Below are positions 43,297 to 52,283 of a DNA stretch of 64,000 nucleotides, in pieces. A model generated the notes under the pieces. It ran no database searches, was not told where the DNA came from, and was given only the letters and a program-made list of their open reading frames with translations. This DNA is from Arsenicicoccus piscis (GTDB taxonomy: Bacteria; Actinomycetota; Actinomycetes; Actinomycetales; Dermatophilaceae), in the NCBI RefSeq assembly GCF_022568835.1, contig NZ_JAKZHV010000002.1, forward strand, positions 558,001 through 622,000, given 5' to 3'. The first letter of the stretch is position 1; the number at the start of each line of letters is the position of its first letter. A program made the position numbers and the translations under genes.

Positions 43297-44749
43297 GCGC
43301 CGGTCACCCCGAGGAGCATCCGGACCTCGGCCGCCATGGTGATGGACCCGGTGGCGACGACGCCGGCGCCGGCGCCCCCGGCGATCGCGTCGGCCTCGGC
43401 CAGCTCGGCGGCCTTCTCGAGGGCGTCGGGCAGGTTGTCGACCACGGTCACCCGGTCCTCGCCGAAGATGTCGGCCGCGAGCTCACCGAGCTCGGCGGGC
43501 TTCATGGCGCGCGGGCTCGTGGTGCGGGTGACGACGATCTCGTCGAACGCCGGCTCGAGCTCCTCAAGGATGCCCGCCGCGTCCTTGTCCACGAAGATCG
43601 CCACCACCCCGACCAGCCGGGTGAAGGTGAACGCGTCGGACAGGGCCGCGCGCAGCGCCCGGGCGCCGTGCGGGTTGTGCGCCGCGTCGACGATGACCGT
43701 CGGTGAGCGGCGGACGATCTCGAGGCGGCCCGGGCTCGAGGCGGCGGCGAACGCCGCGCGCACGACGTCGGGGTCGAGCCGCTGCTCCCCTCCCCGAGGA
43801 ACGCCTCGACGGCCGCCAGGGCGAGCGCGGCGTTGTGCGCCTGGTGCTCGCCGAAGAGCGGGAGCAGGACGTCGTCGTAATCCCCGGCGAGGCCCCGCAG
43901 GGTGAGCAGCTGGCCCCCGACGGCGACCTCGCGGCTCACCACCCCGAACTCCTCGTCCTCGACCGCGAGACGGGCACCCACCTCGGCGGCACGCTCTACG
44001 AGCAGGTCGGAGACGACCGGCTCCTGGGCCGCGCTGACGGTGATGGCACCGGGCTTGATGATGCCGGACTTCTCGGAGGTGATCTGCTCGACCGTGGAGC
44101 CGAGCAGGCGGGTGTGGTCGATGCTGATGGGCGTCACGACACTGACCTGGCCGTCCGCGACGTTGGTCGCGTCCCAGCGACCGCCGAGGCCGACCTCGAC
44201 GACGGCGACGTCGACAGGGGCGTCGGCGAACGCGGCGTAGGCGACGCACACGAGCACCTCGAAGTAGGACAGCCGCGGCTGCCCGCGGTCCTGCCAGGCC
44301 CGGTCGACCATCTCGACGAACGGCAGCACGTCGTCGTAGGCGGCGATGAACCGCTCGGGCGAGATCGGCTCCCCGCCGATGACGATGCGCTCCCGCATGT
44401 CGTGCAGGTGCGGCGAGGTGAATCGCCCTGTGTTCAGGCCGTGCTCGCGCAGGAGCAGCTCGATCAGGCGCGTCGTCGTGGTCTTGCCGTTGGTGCCCGT
44501 GAGGTGCACCACGGGGTAGCTGCGCTGCGGGTCGCCGAGCAGGGTCATGACCTCCTGGACCCGCTCGAGCGTGGGCACGGCGTCGCTCTCGGGGTTGCGG
44601 GCCAAGATGGCCTGCTCGATCTCGCGCATCCGCTTGGTCTCCTCCAGGCGCTCCGCGGCCTCGCGCCGCGCCGCGTCCGGGGAGCCGGAGCGGGCCACGC
44701 GGGCCCGCCCCGTGCGCAGGGCCTCGTCGTCGATACCGGGGTTCATCAC
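43293..44749 (-). pseudogene. folC: Folylpolyglutamate/dihydrofolate synthase, one-base frameshift
   Basis: From GTG 44749 (or ATG 44746) the frame reads TGTNGKTTTTRLIELLLREHG (P-loop), FTSPHLHDMRERI, VAVVEVGLGGRWDATN and GEHQAHNAALALAAVEAFLGEG. It then leaves the family at 43787-43791. The expected QRLDPDVVRAAFAAASSPGR, VIVDAAHNPHGARALR and the C-terminus to 43293 lie in the next frame. A GGGG run on the minus strand would need one more G. FolC makes and elongates folate polyglutamates and is usually essential, so a sequencing error is likelier than true loss. The start overlaps the ileS stop. Confidence 0.88.
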
Positions 44750-47700
44750 ACCTTCTCCACTCGGATGCGGGCGACGAGGGCGTCGCCCACGTCGACCTGG
44801 GCCACGCCGTCGCCGGCCGGCAGCGCGTCCAGGGTGGGCGCGGAGCCGAACTGGGTCGCGAGCGTCTCCTCGACCAGCAGGTTGCGGTGGTCGACCGTCG
44901 CTGCGAAGACGTCCTCAGCACCGGTGATGGTCAACGAGATCCGGTCGGTGACGTCCAGGCCCGCGTCGCGGCGCGCCTGCTGCACGGCCCGGACGAGGTC
45001 GCGCGCGACCCCCTCGCGGTAGAGCTCGTCGGTCACCTCGGTGTCGAGCACGAGGAAGCCGCCGCCCGGCAGCATGGCCGTCGCCTGGCTGTCACCCTCG
45101 GCGTCGTCGGCCACCACCGTGACGAGGGTGTACTCGTTCTGCTCCAGCGGGACTCCGGCGCAGACGACCGAGCCGTCCTCGGCCACCGACCAGTCCCCGG
45201 TCTTGGACCCCTTGATGACCTGCTGCACCTGCTTGCCGAGGCGCGGACCGGCGGCGCGCGCGTTGACGGTGAGGCGGTGGGTCACCCCGAAGTCGGCCTC
45301 GCTGACCTCGCTGACGTCCCGCAGCACGACCTCGCGCAGGTTGACCTCGTCGCGGATGATCCCGACGAACGGCTCGAGCGCAGAGGCGTTCTCGGTGACG
45401 ACCGTCAGCGACTTGAGCGGCTGACGGACCCGCAGCTTCTCGGCCTTGCGCAGCGACGAGGCGACCGAGCAGATCTCGCGGGCGCGGTCCATCGACGCCA
45501 CGAGGGCGTGGTCGGCCGGCAGCTCGGCGGCGTCCGGCCAGTCGGTGAGGTGCACCGAGCGACCGCCGGTCAGGCCGCGCCAGATCTCTTCGGTGACGAG
45601 CGGCAGCAGCGGCGACGCGACCCGGGTCACCGTCTCCAGCGTCGTGTAGAGCGTGTCGAACGCCTGCTTGGCCGTCTCCTTGGCCTGGTCGGAGCCGGTG
45701 TCCCAGAAGCGCTCTCGGCTGCGCCGGATGTACCAGTTGGTCAGCACGTCGAGGAAGGAGCGCAGCGAGTCGCACGCCGACGCGATGTCGTAGGCGTCGA
45801 GCTGGCGCTGGGTGTCCTCGACGAACTCGCGCAGCTTGGCCAGGAGGTACTGGTCCAGCACGTCCTTGGACGCCGTGGAGGTCTTCGCCTCGTAGCCCGC
45901 ACCGCCATCAAAAGCGTTGGCGTACAACGAGAAGAAGTACCACGCGTTCCAGAGCGGGATGATCACCTGGCGCACACCGTCGCGGATGCCCTGCTCGGTG
46001 ACGATGAGGTTGCCGCCGCGCAGGATGGGGCTGCTCATGAGGAACCAGCGCATGGCGTCGGCACCGTCGCGCTCGAACACGTCGCGCACGTCCGGGTAGT
46101 TGCGCAGCGACTTCGACATCTTCTGCCCGTCGTTGCCGAGGACGATGCCGTGGCTGACGCAGCTCGAGAACGCCGGCCGGTCGAACAGCGCGGTCGCCAT
46201 GATGTGCATGGTGTAGAACCACCCACGCGTCTGCCCGATGTACTCGACGATGAAGTCGCCCGGGAAGTGGTGCTCGAACCACTCGGCGTTCTCGAACGGG
46301 TAGTGCACCTGGGCGAAGCTCATCGACCCCGACTCGAACCAGCAGTCGAGCACGTCGGTGACCCGCCGCATCGTCGACTTCCCCGTCGGGTCATCGGGAT
46401 TCGGGCGGGTGAGCTCGTCGATGTAGGGACGGTGCAGGTCGGTGACCTTGACCCCGAAGTCGGCCTCGAGCTCGGCGAACGAGCCGTAGACGTCGATGCG
46501 CGGGTAGGTGGGGTCGTCGGACTTCCACACCGGGATCGGGCTGCCCCAGAAGCGGTTTCGCGAGATCGACCAGTCGCGCGTGTTCTCCAGCCACTTGCCG
46601 AACTGCCCGTGCTTGATGTGCTCGGGCACCCAGGTGATCTCGTCGTTGAGCTCGAGCATGCGGTCACGGATCTTTGTCGTGGACACGAACCAGCTCGACA
46701 CCCCCTTGTAGATCAGCGGCTGCCGGCACCGCCAGCAGTGCGGGTAGGAGTGGTCGTAGGTCTCGTGGCGCAGCAGCACGGTGCCGTCGGTGACCGAACC
46801 GTGCTCTGCCGCACCGCGGGTCGCGGCCTTGAGATCGTCGATGACGTGGGCGTTGGCGTCGAAGACCAGCATCCCGGCGTACTCGTCGACGGGCGCGGTG
46901 AACCGCCCGTCGGCGCCGACGGGCATGACCGCCTCGATGCCCTCGCGGTCGGTGACGACCTTGTCGTCCTCACCAAACGCGCCTGCGGTGTGGACCAGCC
47001 CGGTGCCGTCGGTGGTCGTGACGAACTCCGCCTCGACGACGCGGAAGGCGTTGTCGTGGCCGAGGTAGTAGGCGAACGGCGGGGTGTAGGTGCGACCCAC
47101 CAGGTCGGCGCCCTTGAGCCGCTCGACGACCCGGCTCGCGACGTCGGCCTTGGCGTCGCCGAACAGCTCGCGGGCGTAGTGCTGCAGGCGGGACTCGCCG
47201 AGGATGTAGCGCTCGGTGCGACCCGTGGGGAGGTCGGACTCGACGACGACGTAGTCGAGGTCGCCGCCCACCATCACCGCGAGGTTGGCGGGGAGGGTCC
47301 ACGGCGTCGTCGTCCAGATCAGGGCGAGCTCGCCCGTCTCGAGCCGGAACCCGACCGTCACGGCGGGGTCCTGACGCATCTGGTAGACGTCGTCGTCCAT
47401 CCGCAGCTCGTGGTTGGACAGCGGCGTCTCGTCGTTCCAGCAGTACGGCAGGACGCGGAAGCCCTCGTAGGCGAGCCCCTTGTCGTGGAGCTGCTTGAAC
47501 GCCCACATGACCGACTCCATGTATTCGGGGTTCAGCGTCTTGTAGTCGTTCTCGAAGTCGACCCAGCGCGCCTGCCGCGTCACGTAGTCGCGCCACTCGT
47601 CGGTGTAGCGCAGGACGGACTCGCGGCACGCGTCGTTGAACGCCGCGAGCCCGAGCTCGTGGATCTCCTCGGTGGTCTTGATGCCGAGCTGGCTCATCGC

Positions 47701-48093
47701 CTCGAGCTCGGCGGGCAGGCCGTGGGTGTCCCAGCCGAAGCGTCGCTCGACCCGCTTGCCGCGCAGCGTCTGGTAGCGCGGCACCACGTCCTTGACGTAG
47801 CCCGTGAGCAGGTGGCCGTAGTGCGGCAGGCCGTTGGCGAAGGGCGGCCCGTCGTAGAACACGAACTCGTTGCTGCCGTTCTCGCCGGCGTCGCGGGCGT
47901 CCACCGAGGCCTGAAAGGTGCCGTCCTCGGCCCAGTAACGCAGGATGCGCTCCTCGATCTCCGGGAAGCGCGGGCTGGACGGGACGCCGGTGACGGTGGG
48001 CCCGTCGGTAGCGGTGGCGTCGGTGGCGTCGGTCGCCGACGTGTCGGCGGCGGAGGCGGCACGTGCTGCGGTGTCGACCCGGGGGTAGGACAT
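44746..48093 (-). CDS. ileS: Isoleucyl-tRNA synthetase
   Basis: 1115 residues from ATG 48093. After an Ala/Thr/Asp-rich head of about 40 residues come the class I HIGH motif as HYGH (91-94), an editing domain with [18 protein letters not shown] text, and KMSKS near 655-660 ([13 protein letters not shown]). The long, eukaryote-like C-terminal region is typical of the IleS2 type, which often gives mupirocin tolerance; that type call is inferred. The 5' leader carries a T-box. Confidence 0.95.
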   Translation of the reverse strand: MSYPRVDTAARAASAADTSATDATDATATDGPTVTGVPSSPRFPEIEERILRYWAEDGTFQASVDARDAGENGSNEFVFYDGPPFANGLPHYGHLLTGYVKDVVPRYQTLRGKRVERRFGWDTHGLPAELEAMSQLGIKTTEEIHELGLAAFNDACRESVLRYTDEWRDYVTRQARWVDFENDYKTLNPEYMESVMWAFKQLHDKGLAYEGFRVLPYCWNDETPLSNHELRMDDDVYQMRQDPAVTVGFRLETGELALIWTTTPWTLPANLAVMVGGDLDYVVVESDLPTGRTERYILGESRLQHYARELFGDAKADVASRVVERLKGADLVGRTYTPPFAYYLGHDNAFRVVEAEFVTTTDGTGLVHTAGAFGEDDKVVTDREGIEAVMPVGADGRFTAPVDEYAGMLVFDANAHVIDDLKAATRGAAEHGSVTDGTVLLRHETYDHSYPHCWRCRQPLIYKGVSSWFVSTTKIRDRMLELNDEITWVPEHIKHGQFGKWLENTRDWSISRNRFWGSPIPVWKSDDPTYPRIDVYGSFAELEADFGVKVTDLHRPYIDELTRPNPDDPTGKSTMRRVTDVLDCWFESGSMSFAQVHYPFENAEWFEHHFPGDFIVEYIGQTRGWFYTMHIMATALFDRPAFSSCVSHGIVLGNDGQKMSKSLRNYPDVRDVFERDGADAMRWFLMSSPILRGGNLIVTEQGIRDGVRQVIIPLWNAWYFFSLYANAFDGGAGYEAKTSTASKDVLDQYLLAKLREFVEDTQRQLDAYDIASACDSLRSFLDVLTNWYIRRSRERFWDTGSDQAKETAKQAFDTLYTTLETVTRVASPLLPLVTEEIWRGLTGGRSVHLTDWPDAAELPADHALVASMDRAREICSVASSLRKAEKLRVRQPLKSLTVVTENASALEPFVGIIRDEVNLREVVLRDVSEVSEADFGVTHRLTVNARAAGPRLGKQVQQVIKGSKTGDWSVAEDGSVVCAGVPLEQNEYTLVTVVADDAEGDSQATAMLPGGGFLVLDTEVTDELYREGVARDLVRAVQQARRDAGLDVTDRISLTITGAEDVFAATVDHRNLLVEETLATQFGSAPTLDALPAGDGVAQVDVGDALVARIRVEKV

Positions 48094-48119
48094 GGAAGCT
48101 GCTCCAGAGGGTGTCGCGG

Positions 48120-48345
48120 GCGGTGCGGGTGGTCGTCGGCCGAAGCCGCGTCGTCTGCGAGGACGGTGCGCCGTGACGCACCGCGGTACCACCCCGCTTG
48201 CCGTGGCCCGCCCCCACCGGTGCGCGGGAGGTCTACGACCGCTCTGGTCAAGGCTGTGACGGGCCCACCCGTCCGGGTCTAGTGAGCGCGCTCGCGCCGT
48301 TCTTCCGGAGGCTCGCCGTTGATCGCGGCTCGAACGCCTGTGCAT
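48120..48345 (-). promoter_or_regulatory. T-box riboswitch in the ileS leader
   Basis: On the minus strand, 48199-48181 reads AAGCGGGGTGGTACCGCGG, a close match to the T-box core GGGTGG-ACCGCG that binds the uncharged tRNA acceptor end. A CGGTGCG/CGCACCG stem follows. Further upstream an ATC (isoleucine) codon at 48324-48322 lies in a plausible specifier loop between pairing segments. Actinobacterial ileS T-boxes have a shortened stem I and act on translation initiation rather than termination. No terminator T tract is seen before ileS, which agrees. This region covers most of the gene-free gap 48094-48430. Confidence 0.85.
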
Positions 48346-48385
48346 CCAGTCTAGCCGCACCTGTCCACCCGCCCTGACCAGGACA

Positions 48386-48425
48386 GTGGCAGTCTGCTGG
48401 TCACATCTGACGTGCAGACCGCCAC
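48386..48425. repeat. 40-bp hairpin repeat, copy 1
   Basis: GTGGC-A-GTCTGC and GCAGAC-C-GCCAC are the outer arms; GTCA-CATC-TGAC forms the tip. The same 40 bases recur at 49292-49331 in the same orientation with two T-to-C differences. The two copies flank the decayed DUF559-type gene. Confidence 0.85.
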
Positions 48426-48430
48426 CATCG

Positions 48431-49211
48431 TCACGGCTCGACGACGCAGGACGCCGAGCATGGGCGAGGTCGGCCGTGCCACCCGCGCGAGCGCAGGGCC
48501 TGGACCACCTGACGCGCCACCCGGCAAGGGGTCTCGGCGACCTGCAGCCACCCGTAGCGCAGGGTCAGCCACGCGGACACCGCCGCCGCGTTGTCCAGGT
48601 CCATGTCACGAAAGGCCGCCACCCCGGAGTGGAACGCCCGGCCGTCGTGCTCGATGAGGATCTTGAGCTCGGGGTAGGCACCGTCGGACGGGTGCGTCGA
48701 CCCGGGCGCGACGAACTGACGCACCGAGGGCGGCAGCCGGTGCGGCCGCCTGGTCGCGGAGCGCCACGACGTCGAGCACGGTGTCCTCCATGGCGGTTCG
48801 CCTAGGCGTGAGGGGTCGAGGGCCGAGCCGGTGCCCTGGCGTGACGCGCACGAACGACCAGCCGGTGACCGGGGCGAGGCGCCGGCCGGGGACGTGCAGG
48901 GTCACCCCATGCGGCTCACGGTCTACCAAGCCGTCGAGGTGGGCCGCGGTCAGCCCGCTGGCCACGGCTCTCGGCCCGGCGTGCAGCAACCCGGCCTCGA
49001 CCCGCACCGCGTGGCTCAGCCGTGCCGGCGCGGTCTCGGGCCGGGCGTCGAGGCAGTAGATCCCGGGGATCACCGTCGCCCACTCCCCCGCCATCCGCGC
49101 CACCACGGTCGGCGCAAGGCCGGCCTGCAGGAGCTCGGTGCGCGAGAGCACGCCGGACCGCTCGAGCGCACGCGCCCTCAGGTGCGGCGGCAGGTCCTGG
49201 CGGCTTCCCAC
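48431..49211 (-). pseudogene. Decayed AbiEi-like/DUF559 domain protein
   Basis: From GTG 49211 the N-terminal part (HLRARALERSGVLSRTELLQAGL, VVARMAGEWATVIPGIYCL, VASGLTAAHLDGLV) resembles the antitoxin-type winged-helix domain found ahead of DUF559 in many actinobacteria. In another frame, 48724 down to 48431 encodes the DUF559 endonuclease-like end ([40 protein letters not shown]). The usual linking segment of perhaps 60 residues is missing and the frame changes near 48735, so the gene is broken. The role of the family is unknown; a restriction-like fold is suggested by the E-x-D-G motif. Confidence 0.7.
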
Positions 49212-49291
49212 GCCACGATCATGCGTTTGATCGCGTTTGCGTGCAGTGAGGGGTGTGGATAACTGCCGCTTCGTCTAAGTCCCGCACGACG

Positions 49292-49331
49292 GTGGCAGCC
49301 TGCTGGTCACATCCGACGTGCAGACCGCCAC
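49292..49331. repeat. 40-bp hairpin repeat, copy 2
   Basis: Direct repeat of 48386-48425 with 38 of 40 bases identical. One of its two changes (GCCTGC for GTCTGC) breaks one arm pair. It lies 80 bases upstream of the DUF559-type gene start. A single TTATCCACA (minus strand, 49262-49254) lies in between. Confidence 0.85.
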
Positions 49332-49369
49332 TGTCTTCGGCCGGCGCCCGGGCGGCGAGACGCGGCGGG

Positions 49370-50701
49370 CTACGACACCGACGGGGACGGGTCCCAGTCG
49401 GGGCGCCAGGGGTAGCTGCTCTGGCCCTCGGGGCCGACCTTGGTGGCCAGCACCTGGTGCAGCTGCAGCCAGTTGGCCTCGAAGGAGAACTGCGAGCCGG
49501 CCATGTAGAGGCCCCACACCTTGGCGGTGCCCTCGCCGGCCTCGTCGACGCAGAAGTCCCAGCTGTCCTGGAGGTTCTGACACCAGGCGGCCAACGTCTT
49601 GGCGTAGTGCAGGCGCAGGTTCTCGTCGTGCTGCACCTCGAAGCCCGCGTCGTGGCAGGCCCCGATCACCTGGGACGGCGACCCGAGCTCGCCGTCGGGG
49701 AAGACGTAGCGATCGGTGAACGGCTCGGGCCGTGCTCCCGCCTTGTTGTCGGCGCGGGTGATGCAGTGGTTGAGCAGTCGGCCACCCTCGGCCAGCTTGC
49801 CGTGCAGATAGCCGAAGTAGGCCGGGTAGTTGCGCACCCCGATGTGCTCGGTCAGCCCGATCGAACTGATGGCGTCGAAGTCGGCCTCGGGTACGTCGCG
49901 GTAGTCCAGGTGCCGCACCTCGGCGTGGTCGGAGAGCCCGTCGCGCTCGATGGCGGCCGACGCCCAGCTGGCCTGCTCCTTGGACAGGGTCACCCCGATG
50001 GCAGTGACGCCGTAGTGCTTCACGGCGTGCCGGACCATGCCGCCCCAGCCGCAGCCCACGTCGAGCAGTCGCATGCCCGGCTTGAGGGCGAGCTTCTGCG
50101 CGACGAGGTCGAACTTGCGCTCCTGCGCCTGCTCGAGGGTGTCCGCGTCGCTGGCGTAGACCGCGCACGTGTAGGCCATCGACGGGCCAAGGACCTTCTC
50201 GTAGAACGCGTTCGACACGTCGTAGTGGTGGCTGATCGCCCGCGCGGCGCGCAGCTTGGACGTCGCGGGGACCTTGGTCTCGAGCCGGCGACGCCACCGG
50301 GCCGGCGCCTCCTGGGCGGGCAGCGGAGGTGTGCGCAGCTTGTGCAGCTCGAATCCCTTGGCCAGGTCAGCGATCTCGCGCGCCTTGGGGCGTCGGGTGG
50401 AGACTCCGGACTTGAGCAGCTGGAACGCCTGATAGGGGTTCCCGGGGTGGATCCCGTACACCTCGAGGTCGCCCATGAGGTAGGCGCGGGCGATGCCGAG
50501 GTCGCCCGGCGCGGTCAGCAGGTAGTCCAGCCCGCGGCGGTTCTTGACCTCGATGCGGACGGGTGAGTCCTGCGGGCCGACGTCGGTGCCGTCGAACGCG
50601 GTGATCCGCATGGGCAGCTCGCCCGTGGTCACCGTGTGGATGAGATCGCCCAGCGTCGCGGGGTGTCCGTCACCGGTCCCGTGAAACCGCAGCTCGACCA
50701 T
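49370..50701 (-). CDS. tmsB: SAM-dependent fatty acyl methyltransferase (TmsB/BfaB, cyclopropane synthase family)
   Basis: 443 residues. The C-terminal methyltransferase domain has HHYDVSNAFYEKVLGPSMAYTCAVY and the SAM loop LLDVGCGWGGMVRHA near 213, then SIGLTEHIGVRNYPAYF, as in cyclopropane fatty acid synthases. The N-terminal region is that of the actinobacterial type. It follows a DHCR24-like FAD oxidase by one base. This pair is the known TmsA-TmsB (BfaA-BfaB, UfaA1 in mycobacteria) set that makes 10-methylene and then 10-methyl fatty acids from oleoyl phospholipids. Plain cyclopropane synthesis is the alternative. Confidence 0.82.
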   Translation of the reverse strand: MVELRFHGTGDGHPATLGDLIHTVTTGELPMRITAFDGTDVGPQDSPVRIEVKNRRGLDYLLTAPGDLGIARAYLMGDLEVYGIHPGNPYQAFQLLKSGVSTRRPKAREIADLAKGFELHKLRTPPLPAQEAPARWRRRLETKVPATSKLRAARAISHHYDVSNAFYEKVLGPSMAYTCAVYASDADTLEQAQERKFDLVAQKLALKPGMRLLDVGCGWGGMVRHAVKHYGVTAIGVTLSKEQASWASAAIERDGLSDHAEVRHLDYRDVPEADFDAISSIGLTEHIGVRNYPAYFGYLHGKLAEGGRLLNHCITRADNKAGARPEPFTDRYVFPDGELGSPSQVIGACHDAGFEVQHDENLRLHYAKTLAAWCQNLQDSWDFCVDEAGEGTAKVWGLYMAGSQFSFEANWLQLHQVLATKVGPEGQSSYPWRPDWDPSPSVS

Positions 50702-50702
50702 G

Positions 50703-52127
50703 TCAGTTCGCCACCTTGTCGTAGAGATGTGTCAGACGTTGCGTCGGGTCGTAGCGCTCCCGCACCGCGTCGAGCGCCGCTGTGCCGTAGAGCCGGTCGA
50801 AGGTCGCCCGGTCGTAGTAGACGTCGGAGTAGAGGGACTTGTGACCGTCCAGCTCGCTCACCCTGGCCTCGATGGCGCGGTTGACGTCTCCGTCGCTGCG
50901 CCTGGGCTCGATGGCGACGGTCCCCCAGAACCCGACGTTGACGTAGACCTCCCCCGGCACCAACGGGTAGAGCGGCCACGAGCGCGCCGAGCCGGGACCG
51001 GCCGGCTCACGAAGCCGCAACGGGCACAACCAGATCGGCGTCATCGGGACGTTGTCGAGATACCAGTCGACGAACTCCACGAGACGACCCAGCGGCACCT
51101 CGACGTCCTGCACGACACGCTCCCGGTCGGGGAGCCCGCGCCGCCGGTCGATGCCTGCAGCGATGTGAAACCTGTTCTCCAGACCCACGATCCGGTGGTA
51201 GACATCGCTGCGGCGCAGCGATCGGGGCCACAGTCTGCGGATGCGCGGGTCCTGCACGCCGAAGGCCGAGGAGCACCAGAACCAGTCGGTGTCCCACCGC
51301 CAGAGGTAGTCGTGGGCGGTGAGCCGATCGGTCGCCCGGTCGCGCAAGGACTGGTAGTAGATGCCGTCGACGTAGTCGCTCGGCGTGGCGGATCCTGTTG
51401 GGGCGCCGTCGATCCCGTCGAAGGTGGCGAGGACCAGCACCGCGTCGCCCGGGCCGAAGACGACTCCGTCGAGACCATCGACCCGCACGCCGTCGTGGGC
51501 GCCGGTGCGGCACACCGCGTCGACGACCTCGGCGAGCTCGCCCAGGTCGGTGAACCGCAGGTTGCGGGTCGAGACGTGAGTCCCGATGGGCTGCAACGCG
51601 ATCCGCAGCCGCACGGCATAGCCGAGGGAGCCGTAGGAGTTCGGGAACGCGTCGAAGAGGTCGGCGTGCGGCCCCTCGGGATCGGCCGTGACGATCTCGC
51701 CCGAGCCGGTCAGCACGTCCATCTCGAGCACCGACTCGTGCGGCAGCCCGTTGCGGAAGGACGTGGCCTCGATGCCGAGACCGGTGACCGCACCGCCGAG
51801 GGTGATGGTCCGCAGCTGGGGGACGACGAGCGGCATCAGCCCGTAGGCGAGGGTGACGTCGACGAGGGTCTCGTAGGTGCACATGCCCTGGACGTCGGCC
51901 GTGCGGGCTACCGGGTCGACGCTGATCACGCCGGCGAGGCCGCTGACGTCCAGACCACGCTGCGCGCGGTCGCGCGGCCGGAACAGGTTGGACGTGGCCT
52001 TCGCGAGGCGCACCGGGCCCTCGGGCGACAGCTCGCGCCAGGACCGGAGCAGCTGGTAGACGCCCTGCTCGTGGGCAGCCGCGCCGATCGGCCCCACAGC
52101 CTTCGCTCGACCGGCCTTGCGCAGCAC
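50703..52127 (-). CDS. tmsA: FAD-linked reductase (TmsA/BfaA, DHCR24-like)
   Basis: 474 residues from GTG 52127, chosen because AAGGGGAG lies just upstream. The N-terminal half is an FAD-binding PCMH domain: VQGMCTYETLVDVTLAYGL, LVVPQLRTITLGGAVTGLGIEA and NSYGSLGYAVRLRI. The C-terminal half has NVGFWGTVAIEPR and ends in DPTQRLTHLYDKV, as in DHCR24-type proteins. TmsA reduces the 10-methylene acyl chain made by TmsB with NADPH to a 10-methyl chain (tuberculostearate type). Membrane-peripheral location is likely. Confidence 0.82.
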   Translation of the reverse strand: MLRKAGRAKAVGPIGAAAHEQGVYQLLRSWRELSPEGPVRLAKATSNLFRPRDRAQRGLDVSGLAGVISVDPVARTADVQGMCTYETLVDVTLAYGLMPLVVPQLRTITLGGAVTGLGIEATSFRNGLPHESVLEMDVLTGSGEIVTADPEGPHADLFDAFPNSYGSLGYAVRLRIALQPIGTHVSTRNLRFTDLGELAEVVDAVCRTGAHDGVRVDGLDGVVFGPGDAVLVLATFDGIDGAPTGSATPSDYVDGIYYQSLRDRATDRLTAHDYLWRWDTDWFWCSSAFGVQDPRIRRLWPRSLRRSDVYHRIVGLENRFHIAAGIDRRRGLPDRERVVQDVEVPLGRLVEFVDWYLDNVPMTPIWLCPLRLREPAGPGSARSWPLYPLVPGEVYVNVGFWGTVAIEPRRSDGDVNRAIEARVSELDGHKSLYSDVYYDRATFDRLYGTAALDAVRERYDPTQRLTHLYDKVAN

Positions 52128-52143
52128 GACTCTCCCCTTGTCT

Positions 52144-52160
52144 CCACCCGCCGCGGGTGG
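52144..52160. promoter_or_regulatory. Palindrome in the tmsA leader
   Basis: CCACCCGC-C-GCGGGTGG is a perfect 8-1-8 inverted repeat located 17 bases before the tmsA start and just after the predicted start of transcription. It could be an operator or a leader stem. Confidence 0.4.
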
Positions 52161-52168
52161 ACCCTTGC

Positions 52169-52199
52169 ACGCTATTCCAGCACCAGCGGTTGTCGTCAA
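52169..52199 (-). promoter_or_regulatory. Predicted promoter of tmsA-tmsB
   Basis: On the minus strand TTGACG (52199-52194) and TAGCGT (52174-52169) are separated by 19 bases, slightly long but near consensus. It precedes the palindrome and the tmsA start. Confidence 0.4.
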
Positions 52200-52283
52200 C
52201 CCGACCGCGTGGGTCGAGGCCGGCCCTCAGCGGGCTCTCAGCCCGGCGTCGGTGCGCGTCGCGACGCGCGACGTGACCCGCTG

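Noticed and set aside
44887..48282. 1130-codon plus-strand frame opposite ileS
   Set aside because: Shadow of ileS, without domains; ileS is complete with HIGH and KMSKS motifs.
48351..48572. Small minus-strand open frame beside the ileS leader
   Set aside because: It overlaps the hairpin repeat and the DUF559 remnant in another frame and shows no family resemblance.
49254..49262. TTATCCACA resembling a DnaA box
   Set aside because: Single copy, no cluster and no dnaA/dnaN nearby; not evidence of a replication origin.
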